Shown piece after piece: positions 1 through 9,190 of a DNA stretch of 64,000 bases. The DNA is from Parelaphostrongylus tenuis (lineage: Eukaryota > Nematoda > Chromadorea > Rhabditida > Metastrongylidae). The stretch covers positions 27,501-91,500 of the forward strand of contig JAHQIW010003685.1 of NCBI GenBank assembly GCA_019055375.1, given 5' to 3'. Numbering within the stretch: the first letter of the stretch is position 1; each line of letters starts with the position of its first letter. Position numbers and translations under genes: made by a program. Below the pieces are notes generated by a model. The model saw only the letters and a program-made list of their open reading frames with translations, ran no database searches and was not told the origin of the DNA.

Positions 1-19
1 TTTTCAAGAATAGCTTTTA

Positions 20-635
20 TTAGGTCGGAAAGAAAATTTCCATCAATTGATAGGAATGTCGCTTTTTTTTTGCATGAACCGCTTGTGATTTTCATATCAT
101 TCAAAAAGTGTACTTTTTGCGCATCTATTGATATATAATTTGCCTATATCTGCTGCACAATGGAATTGAGAAAGGAGTTGGCCGAGAAGTACCCATAACT
201 TGTTCGTTGAAAGCGCGCTTTGTTTCAGCAAGGCAACGCAAAACCACACAGCCGAAGAGACCAAGACAAAGTCTGAGGAACTGGACGGAGTTGAGATTCT
301 ACCGCATTCACCCTAAGGTCCGAACGTTGCTGCATCTGATTACTTTTTTTTTCCTTTTCCAAAAAGTGCTGCTTTTCCCATCAATGCAACGCTTTTTGGA
401 AGGTCGCCGATTTGAATCTTTCGATGAAGTTGAAGAAGTATGCCACGAGTTTATTGATTCAAAGCCAAAGGAGTGGTACTTCAATCAGATCCGAGACCTG
501 GCGGACCGATGGCAAAAAGTGGTGGATAATGATGGCCTGTATTTTGAAAAATAGTTGTTGCCTGTTTGTTGCCTGAATATATGCATATATTTTGAATGTT
601 TTAACAAACGATGAAAGCTTTCTTTCCCAACCTGG
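20..635 (+). mobile_element. mariner-family transposon, internally deleted, with both TIRs
   Basis: The left end reads TTAGGTCGGAAAGAAA and continues to about position 44. The right end (about 610-635), read on the minus strand, starts CCAGGTTGGGAAAGAAA and matches it over about 25 bp. Each end is bordered by TA (18-19 and 636-637), the target duplication of Tc1/mariner elements. Between the ends only the last part of a transposase is left, so the 616-bp element is a deletion derivative of a roughly 1.3 kb parent. It cannot code for an active transposase. The pairing of ends and the TA borders are read directly; the family assignment rests on the protein remnant inside. Confidence 0.85.
207..554 (+). 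pseudogene. mariner transposase C-terminal remnant
   Basis: The last 40-50 residues are well preserved: SMQRFLEGRRFESFDEVEE, then a segment with FNQIRDLADRWQKVV and the terminal NDGLYFEK before the stop at 552-554. These match the C-terminus of mariner (DD34D) transposases. Just upstream, other frames still show GNAKPH (from DNARPH) and EELDGVEILPHSP followed by a stop where family members have PHPPYSPDL. At least two frame changes and one stop separate the pieces. The N-terminal DNA-binding part and the first catalytic Asp are absent. A Met-started reading of this stretch is therefore not a gene of its own. Confidence 0.85.
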
Positions 636-825
636 TATTTTCCTTTTATACTGCCAGATTAATCCACTGTGAGGCTCAAGCGACGGCCCTGCTGTTCCGA
701 CTTTAGAACGTAATATTTTTCTCGTTTTCTCGTTTTTACCACGCATTATAAAAACGAAAATTTTCAAAAGCCACTTTAGTTTCAAAATTGGCGAGATATA
801 TCCTATAAAACAACTGCTAGAAGTG
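636..825. other. no feature recognised
   Basis: Ordinary AT-rich sequence between the mariner derivative and the first foldback repeat. I see no ORF with family resemblance, no RNA gene and no repeat boundary here. Confidence 0.5.
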
Positions 826-1162
826 CACCCATTGATGTAGGGTGATGTGTATAACATTTGCGCCAAACAAGATTTGAACACGCATTTTACCTAATCCAGA
901 GGCGCGTGCTCTATCCCTGCTCCACCCACGCCTGTTTTGACACCACTCATTTAACGCTACATCGTATCTATCTGTCAGCAACCAACTGTCAACGTTTGGC
1001 CCAGGTAATCGCTATGGATGCGCTGTAGCATAGAAAAAGTGCTGTCAAAGCAAGCGTCGGTAGCACAATGGATAAAGCACGCTCTCCTGGCTTAGGTAAA
1101 ATGTTGGTTCAAGTCTCGTTTGACGCAAACGTTTTGCACATCACTGTACATCAGTGGGTATA
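826..1162. repeat. foldback element with tRNA-like arms
   Basis: The arm at about 826-948 and the arm at about 1035-1162 are inverted copies of each other at roughly 75% identity. They share CATTTTACCTAA on one strand and TTAGGTAAAATG on the other. Each arm looks tRNA-derived: the right arm has a GCGTCGG start that can pair with TTGACGC, a D-loop-like CAATGGATAAAGC and a B-box-like GGTTCAAGTC. The anticodon and T stems do not pair, so it is not a functional tRNA. About 85 bp of unrelated sequence forms the loop. Probably a non-autonomous inverted-repeat element or two SINE heads inserted head to head. Confidence 0.65.
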
Positions 1163-1645
1163 TTTGTAGCATCATACCACCGTTAAAAGCGGTTAAGTAA
1201 AAAAAGCGAGTTTTATTTGACTACTTAAAGCCTAATGAAAAGCCATCAAAAATCTGGCTAGTGCAAAAAGTGCGCGAGTGTGAACTGCAATTCTTTCGCT
1301 GCTACGGTACATTAGAAAGGCTCTTCAAAGATCAGGTAAAAAATGAAGTTGCTTCAATTTCACCATCGAATAGCTACAAAAGCCGAATAGCTGTTGGTAA
1401 AGCTCTGTGTATGTGTAAATCTGAGAAAGTACGTGTGCTTTCAAAGGAGTGCACGCAGTCTTCAATGGATTAGCTAATAGTAAACGCAACAGTGGTAAAG
1501 TATACAACTTTCAAATTCTGTAATAGTACTAATAAGTTCCCTAGTAGGGCGTTATCTGGTAGAAATTTATATGCAGAATAGTTTGCATAATATAGACACT
1601 CATTATTTCGTATCATTATAACACAGTTCTTATTTAACACTTTGG
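1163..1645. other. no feature recognised
   Basis: Only short chance ORFs (60-70 residues) without recognisable domains. No repeat that I could match elsewhere in the window. Confidence 0.45.
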
Positions 1646-1925
1646 TTAGCACAGGGCCACAGCGCTAGCCCGCTCACCGGGTGGTCAGTGATCTTGGCCA
1701 TTGAGAAAAAGAGTGCTGGTTCCATTCCCTCCACGACGCTTCACTGTAGTTTTTTTGTGTAGGTTTTCCTTTTAGTTCAATACGCGCATATTACCAACAC
1801 GACCTCAAAAACAACACCTGAAGGTTTGCTGTGAAGCGTCGCGGTGCGGAATTGAACCACTGGCTTCTTCCTGATGAATGGTATCACTAACCACTCAACA
1901 CTGCAGAATGATCACTGGACACGGT
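1646..1925. repeat. inverted pair of tRNA-like repeats
   Basis: The plus-strand copy (about 1650-1745) contains GTGCTGGTTCCATTCCC and ends CGACGCTTCAC. The minus-strand copy (about 1828-1925) contains AGTGGTTCAATTCCGC and the same CGACGCTTCAC end, so the two face each other across about 80 bp. The B-box-like GGTTC(A/C)ATTCC and the upstream GAGTGGTTAGTG resemble class II (Leu/Ser) tRNA heads. Same style of element as the one at 826-1162 but different sequence. Confidence 0.55.
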
Positions 1926-2855
1926 GAGGCGGAACTAGCGTCGTGAGCCTGTCGTGCATAAAGTGTTAATCGTACAGTCATTGATCCGCATTTGCTTGCT
2001 CTTGTGATGTCGCTATGAACTTTCGCACAGGGTCGATTCATCTGAAATGAAACACTGGTCCGATAGAGGGTCTTATTCTACGGTGATCTCCTTTTACAGA
2101 AGTCAATGAATATTCGTACAGAGGTTGAATAATTGCCGGTTTAGAGTGCATGATTCGTCGTATGCCAGTAAACGCCAAAAGCGCATCACAGTGGATGGTA
2201 ACTGATCAATATCCATCCTATATTAAAAATGTCACCTAGTGAGCTTTTTCATTCGAGCAGCGCTCTACTTTAGTGTATTTGACTCAATGCGACAGCAAAC
2301 ACCTACATCATTAGGACGCAAGGTTGGAAATCATTCGGACAGTTGAAGAGTTTTATCATACCGTGTTGTTGATCCCAGTAGTGAATCGCGCATTTCTTGT
2401 TATATTCATCAATATATTGAAGTTACAAAAGCAATCATACATGATCAATAATTGCTTTGCTGGATATGGATTTAGAACAGACATTTTAGTGGTTCATTGT
2501 TGAACATACTTAACGAACGACTGGGGAGCATTGGCTCGAAAGAATTGGATCTGAAAAAGAAGAAACGCGTCGAATGACAGTCGAGTAATTTTTTATAAAC
2601 TAACTTCGTGTTATCGCTTGATCGATAATATATATGTGATAACCAACCGTATTTGTGATCTCATTTTGTTATTATTACAGTACTGATCACTGTTTGAATG
2701 AAGTTTACTCCCGTCGTAGAAGGTGAGATGTATTAGGTGTACAATTATGATTTCGCCGCTTTTTTTTCTCTAATGGGAGTGAACATAGAGAAAAGCGAAT
2801 TCTTTTTTCTGTTTAAAAGTGCGTTAAAAATGCTATTTATTCATATGTTCTCTAT
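1926..2855. other. no feature recognised
   Basis: AT-rich sequence with no ORF above background, no visible RNA gene and no repeat partner that I could find in this window. Confidence 0.4.
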
Positions 2856-2859
2856 AACA

Positions 2860-3550
2860 ATGTATTCCATATGATGGCCATATAGGACTTTGAAGATGAC
2901 TTCTGTACTCGAAAACGCCTTTCTTTCAATTTTCTGATTTTCATTTGAATTTGGTAACTCCAAGTGATAATCAGACAGTGAAATGTCGCAAGAGTAAGAC
3001 GGGTGAGGTAAAGCCTTTTCAAACTCCCCATTTTAAACCTTTTATCACGTCTTCGATCGGTTTTGTAACATGAAATCGAGCGTTATCATGCAACAAAATT
3101 GCAAATTTCTTGCCGTTTTGATTGCTCATATGACTTTTCCAATGAAATTGCACGACCCCGGTATCGTTCAATTGCTCAGTTTCTTCTTGTAAATATTTTG
3201 GCTTACAACTTGCCGGTACTTGCTCTAAGATGGAGCCCACTCCAAGTTCTATTATATTTGTGCGCAGCTCAGCTAACATCGTTCCCCTACGCGCCATGCG
3301 TGCAAGAGCAGCAAGCGAATATATCCCTGAGGTAGCTTGATCTCAAAGCGAGTATATAGGTGACTTGTATAATAGAATGTTCACAAGAAAATGCGCAATT
3401 GAACAATAACAAAATCAAGCAAATTCATTTACTTTCGGTTGATAAATCTGCAAGAAAGGTTCCACAAATGGCGTTTTTTGAGTACAACAGTCGTCATCTT
3501 CGAAGTCCTATTAAGCTACCATAAAGAATACCTTCTACATAAGAAAATAT
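2860..3550. repeat. inverted repeat flanking a mariner relic
   Basis: About 90 bp at 2860-2950 (containing ATAGGACTTTGAAGATGAC) returns inverted at about 3430-3550 (minus strand ATAGGACTTCGAAGATGAC). Both arms carry a downstream ACTC-AAAA-ACGCC segment. The interior holds a transposase fragment read from the minus strand. The layout suggests a decayed transposon about 0.7 kb long, either a mariner copy with long ends or a foldback element that received the mariner piece. Confidence 0.5.
3019..3297 (-). pseudogene. mariner transposase fragment
   Basis: The end of this minus-strand reading has AILLHDNARFHVTKPIED followed by IKGLKWGV. This matches the block of mariner transposases around the second catalytic Asp (HDNARPH). 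The preceding part (…TEQLND…) has a weak resemblance to the region before that block. Only about 90 residues are open, no first or third catalytic region is seen, and P is replaced by F in NARFH. A dead copy. Confidence 0.72.
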
Positions 3551-3815
3551 AAATTACTAGCTTTTGAAGCACTTCCGACAAAAAAATTGTATACTTTATT
3601 CTAATACCATTATAGGAAAAAATTGGTGGAGTCATATATGTACGCGTAATAGCTTCAATACAATTACAAGTGATATGTGACACTATTCTGGCTACATCAC
3701 CTCACCTTATCTATAAATTCACTGGAAATCTGTTCATGTCAATAGTGCCGCCAGTCTTATTTTCTGCATTGCTCCCGCGACACTGATAACCGACGACGTT
3801 GAAGTGCATTGCTTC

Positions 3816-6233
3816 ATGATAAGACTCCTATGTGCAGTTCTATGCTTTACGGGTAAGCAGGTCAACCTTTACTTTGACGAATCCATATGTTTCGAATTCA
3901 CAAAAGTTTATTATGATTGTAGCTATGAGTTCGAGTGATCGTGCAGACGACGGTCTGAAGCCGAACTTGTGTGATGCAAAGGGAACGGTGCAGTGTGATA
4001 ACTACCAAACGTGTTGTCTGTTTGCTGATGGCCGACATGGTGATTTTGTCATAAATGCTTTCCAAACACATTTTTACTAACTTGTTGTATGGTTTCCGTC
4101 CCAACCAAACAATATCACCAATTGGATAATACCCCATTTCCAAGATGGGCTATATACTTCTAATAGACTTCTGAGAGTCTTCGGTTTTTGAAAATTGCGG
4201 TTTTCGCAGTCAAAAAACATAGCTTTTGATTAATGAGCTTCGGTGCAGCACACTTTCCCAAACCTTTCGTTTAGGTAAGCAGTCACCCTATCAGACAGAT
4301 GATTTTCTGAGCGCTTTATAATATAAGATCGATTTTCGTTTGCGCTTAACATAATACCTATCACCTACTGATCTACGGCATTATCTCACAACTAAGCAAT
4401 TTGTTATCAGGTTGATGCAAGAATAACTGAGGTTTCCCGACTGTTTAGAACCGCAATTTTCTTTAATTCACCCATAGCAAAAGCCCAATGACCGTAGAAT
4501 AATCGACGTTGAACTCTTCCGCACTTTTCCCATGACTTCTGATGAGGTTGGTACGAAAGTATTACGATTTCAGCTTTGTAAAATGCGTCTACTTCACGGA
4601 ACTTCTCGAACCACCGCTACACTGTAAATTCGTCAGCAGTTCCTAAACCAAAGGCGTTGCTAATTATGGGAGTTGCCTTTACTACTTTACAATCCGTTTT
4701 AAATCCACAGTCTAAAACCGTCAATACTTTTGCACCAACCAATATCCTTTCCATAGTCTAAAATAAATATAGAATAGGCCGCAAGTAATACGTCATTAGC
4801 AATAAAATATGAAGCAAGATATATTCATTGAATCGGTTTATGCATATCTATAGCATAACTGCGAATTCCGTAATCAAATGGTAAATTCCCACAATGCATA
4901 AATTTACCTTTTCACCGGCCTAATATATCTGCATAATATTCATGAGGTATTCCTGACGTTTTCCACAACTCTGGATGGTAGTAGGAATACTGCCGACATG
5001 TTTGGCAGAATGTTGAACGACAGGAGCTGTAATTAGTGGAACGAGTATTACGACCTCACCAGAGGTCAAAGTAAAAAGGGACCTCGCCTTTCTACCAACC
5101 TCAGCATTGTTCTATGAGTCAGTGCTTCCTTCTTGTATTGATGAGAAGTAATTGATGATAAGATTTGTTGAGTACCGGCCGACCTCTCGGTACTTTCGCT
5201 TTCTTCAAACCCAGGAAACTCGATTGACACTCAAACTACCCAGTCAAGTAAATTCATAACCAAAGCAAAATGAACTTACTAAATAACTTCATAGGAAACA
5301 GTCTCTTTTAAACACCGTTATAATCTTTTAGTCTTCTTGTCATCTACTGCAGACCAACCGCACAGAGTCTTACACGTGCCGTTAATGTGCCTGGTCTAAG
5401 TGATCAATCATGAAGAATAGAACGAGGTCACGCGTGATTACAGAGTTTTACTCTCTGTCATGTTAATTTTCACATCTTGGAATTTATTCAAAACGCCTGA
5501 AGAGCTTTACGCGCTGATGATATAGACTTTTAAAAGAGGGTTTTTTTTTTCAGAATCTCCATTATATCTTCCTTCGTATGCGTGCCTTGTGAAGGAATTC
5601 ATTTGAATTATATTTTGCCAATTAGGTGCCTATTTACACGAAAACGGAGTAATTCCCATAAGATACGCCAACATTTTTGTGCCCACACACTCTACACGGA
5701 ACCGAATAAACTGTATGTGAACTCATGCAATCACTGTTTCCATGGTTATGTAATTCATGTAAGTCTACGCCATGCTCAGAAAGGTCACACAAGCGGTTAC
5801 GAAATAGCTCATCATGTAGAGTTCCCTATGATAATCACACCACTACTACCAAACTTGAGTCAATTTCTGGGGTTTGGGAGTTTATCCAAAAACAATGACT
5901 TTTCAAAAATCTCTCTGAGATGATAGCGACTAAGATCAATCGGTACTGATTACATCTTGTTATTAACAACCTCACAATGAGAAAATCGATGTTTTGGATA
6001 AAATCAAATCACGATAAAGAAAAAAAAACTTGTTTTTGATTGGAATTTTCGAAAAAGAAGGACGCTCTACCATCATGAAAATTTTCAATAATGTAAAGCT
6101 GTTCGATAGTGTACCTATTATTCTAGGCTGCTGCCCGTTTACCGTGGCTAATTGCTGCCCCAAAACGAGCTCGTGCTGCCCTGCGGGATTTCGATGTGGT
6201 GAAAAGGGCTGTTTGAGAATGATTATTCCATAA
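3816..6233 (+). CDS. secreted single-granulin-domain protein (3 exons)
   Basis: Exons 3816-3852, 3923-4039 and 6127-6233 join in phase (introns 70 bp and 2087 bp, both GT-AG; acceptors TGATTGTAG and TATTCTAG) into 86 residues. Residues 1-13 (MIRLLCAVLCFTA) look like a signal peptide. Residues 29-80 hold twelve cysteines spaced C-x7-C-x5-CC-x8-CC-x6-CC-x5-CC-x5-C-x4-C, the granulin/epithelin pattern. The usual spacing has x5-6 first and x4 near the end, so two loops differ by a residue or so. The second intron falls between the two half-domains, exactly before the second CC pair; vertebrate granulin genes also split each granulin into two exons. Granulins are secreted growth-factor-like peptides, and some helminth forms stimulate host cells; whether this one does is unknown. 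It has only one granulin copy, unlike progranulin. Start chosen because it gives the signal peptide; an additional 5' exon cannot be excluded. Confidence 0.87.
4480..4750 (-). pseudogene. mariner transposase N-terminal relic in the granulin intron
   Basis: Read from the minus strand, a segment near 4590-4700 gives NAFGLGTADEFTV, a stop, then RWFEKFREVD. The mariner helix-turn-helix region has the same layout (NAFG-GT-E-TV-RWF-KFR-GD). After frame changes, AEEFNVDYSTVI at about 4490-4525 resembles the second HTH (…STVSRHL). It has at least one stop and one shift. It may belong with the fragment at 3019-3297 (also minus strand), but the 1.2 kb gap is longer than expected and contains granulin exons, so I treat them as separate. 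Confidence 0.62.
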
Positions 6234-6245
6234 GCATAAGCTTCC

Positions 6246-6251
6246 AATAAA
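6246..6251 (+). promoter_or_regulatory. polyadenylation signal of the granulin gene
   Basis: AATAAA lies 12 bases after the granulin stop codon. Such a short 3' UTR is common in nematodes. It supports the exon model. Confidence 0.6.
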
Positions 6252-9190
6252 TAATATTCTACGAGTGAACCACTATGTTGAAGCACTTCAAAATGTTGCT
6301 CTTGAACCATCACATCCTTTCCCTCCAATTAGACGTTTTTTGCTAAAAAGCACTTCTGATTTCTGAACTCCTTCTAATATGTGAAAATTGACCAATACGT
6401 TGGAATCGGAGCCCAAGTAATCCTTCTCATTCATGCAGTATCACCGCTAGGGTCCATAGGGACATCTAATTTGATTCCACATAGTTGTCAGAATTTAGAA
6501 AAACTCTAAAGTCTTTGTGTCTTTAGTAGGTAACGCTCAAACAGATTTCACTTTGATTTTGGTACTTTGAAAACTATGAAAGATGTGGAACATAGGCCTC
6601 ATTGCCTATAGGAAAACAAAATGGATGAAACGGGGGTTCGACTCCCGTTTGAGGTCGAGTTTTTGCCTACCACTCAATTCTCTTAAGTATGTTCAAAACA
6701 TCATATCATTGCGAAAAAGCAGTAAAAACATGGAAAATTTTGGAATTAATAGGTACTCACGATGTCTAGCCGATTTTCGCAGCTCAAAACTGCAGATTCC
6801 ATTCTCGGAAATTAGAAGTTTATAATCAAGAGCGAATAGCAGATGAGCCAGTCACATAACGAGAGCAGCACATGACGGATGGACGAAAATAGAGGAATGA
6901 ACTTTAAAATAATGCAAACGACTTCTTACACGACCACCCAGACGATATACGTACATGTTCGTAGCTAGCGTCAACCAATTGCATCGTTAGGTGGCAATGA
7001 GTTCAGGATTACGGAGAGTATTCAATTGTCACCATGTTCAAAGCAGAGCATCATCGAGGAAGACGATTTTGTAAGAAAGAATGGAAGATGTGCTGAAACT
7101 CAAACTACTGAAAAAGACTGACCATTTAAGTATCTGCGTAAGCAGACAAAATTGAACTGAGCCACCAGTTTACCTGAAACAAAACATGCGAAAAATATGC
7201 AACAAATGTATTGAGATGCCGATGATAACGGAACGTTCCAAAACAGTTCATTACTCGACTAGCCGCTTAAACGTTGAGTAGACGATCTATGTTCATCTCT
7301 AAGAAATTTCACCTTAGTTAAAGCACCCGAACGTATTCAATCCATCAATGGCGCCAGAGTCGATCCAGGCCAATAACGCACATGCCGAGGTTTCAGAATG
7401 ATTTCACCATATAGTCTATTATATCGCTTACGAATATTTTCACGGTTCTCTGGTTGCCCTTATGCACAAATTCGCTTTGTGGGGCTTTCGTAGATGTCCG
7501 ATTATGACATTTATCAATCGTCTAAACCGAACAAACACTGATCTGCGCGGTAGGATTGGTAATGAATCACAAAGCCACTGCTTACATAACGTTTGCATAA
7601 CAAGTTATTGCTACGCTAGCTGTAACACAGTATCAATGATCATCTCCTTGACTTACGTTCTCTCCAGGAAAGATATTGACCTCATTGAAAAATTACAAAC
7701 CATCGAACCACCCCTTGTGAGCTATTTATTGACTGATTCAATTTTTTTTTTTGTTTAAAGCATACTATTATATATACATGACCCTTGTAATCGATTTCTT
7801 GGCAATATAACGTATTCATCTCGAAGGATACAAAGATAACTTCGAGAAAACCATGGCTGCCACACTGTAAAACATGGACCATGTAGCCTGGTAACAGAAA
7901 GGACTTTTTATAATAGCTGGACGTACCATGGCTCTCCTTAAGAGAAATTTTGAGCTCATCTTCTCCAAATGCTGGAGAAGTAGCGCAGTGCACGCGTACA
8001 CATATGTGTTCCTCTCCACATCATCTTTTGATACTCCGAAGAGCATGAGCTGATGACCTGTTTACAAGGAATTACTGTTATAATACATCGAAGCGCCGTG
8101 TGTGAGTGCCGTTTTGCTCTTCACCGAAATAATATTCGATCTAAATTGATATAAAGCTGTAATTTTGGGAAACAACTAATGCTGAAAAATCTTGTCGACA
8201 TTCCAGAATAGCTCCAAACACCTCCGATTTCCTTGAGCCACTAAGCACATTCAAACCTTTACAATAAGAATTTTTTTTCGTGGAAAGAATTGCGTAAAAC
8301 AAATAGTTCAGCATTTTCTTAATGTACAAATATAATTACGCATTCCATAGTTCACAACTAAGGAGCGAGAACAAAATAATTATTTAACCGTCTCAATATA
8401 GCGCTCATAGACCTCTATGAACAATCTCGCTATAGTCAAATTGTATGCTAAACCTTATCAAAATGAGAAACAGCGGTTTCTATTAAGTAGCATAATAATC
8501 ACCTATTGAATGGAATGAAGTGGATGAATGGAGTATGGAAAAGTGAAATCCCGTGAATAAAAGTTAGTCACTGACCAACGAATAACTGTTAAAAGATCTA
8601 TAGTAAGAATACGAAGTCAACAGGTCACAGGAGCATACACACCGGATAGAAAGATTGTGGCTAATTACGAGCTCTTGAAGCAGGGCAATAGATTAAAAAA
8701 ACATCCTGAAAAATGGAAACTGGGATAGACATTTCACATACCAAATCTAAAATGACTATGTGGTACACTTTACAATTAGACAGTCCTTATTAACTGCTAG
8801 TAATAATTGTAAATTCAAATTAATATAATCTCACTACCACAGCCATTGCGTTGTACAAGGAATTGCAAGTTTGAGGTTAAGAAAAACAAAGATCGCAAAA
8901 ACAACGCGACACTAAAGACGAGATAAGTAGGCGAAAAAGAATAAGAAAAAAAAAACTAAATGGCAAATTAGTCGACATCAAGAGAGACCAAATGACAGTG
9001 AGCATTTGATGCCGACCTTAAGAAATCACAGATGATGTGTTCAGAGCGTTGAATAGCGTCTAAAAATAGAATAGTACCGGGAGCACGAAACTACGAGAAT
9101 GGGGAAATGATGAAAAAGAAAACGATTAGGTCGATGTGGAAAAGTGGGCAAAGACACAAATGAGAAACAATGAACTACAACAAACTCAGA
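6252..9190. other. intergenic region, tRNA-like fragment at about 6595-6655
   Basis: Between the granulin gene and the end of the PLC gene I see only one interpretable item. A tRNA-derived fragment near 6595-6655 keeps a complete T-arm (ACGGGGGTTCGACTCCCGT) but no matching acceptor or anticodon stem. The rest has small ORFs (up to about 100 residues) without recognisable domains. It should include the 3' UTR of the PLC gene, but I found no AATAAA on the minus strand within about 500 bp after its stop. Confidence 0.45.

Noticed and set aside
207..554. Independent 115-residue gene
   Set aside because: It is the C-terminal remnant of a mariner transposase inside a transposon with visible ends.
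1052..1127. Possible tRNA gene
   Set aside because: The acceptor stem pairs, and A- and B-box-like sequences are present, but the anticodon and T stems do not form. An inverted partner shows it belongs to a repeat.
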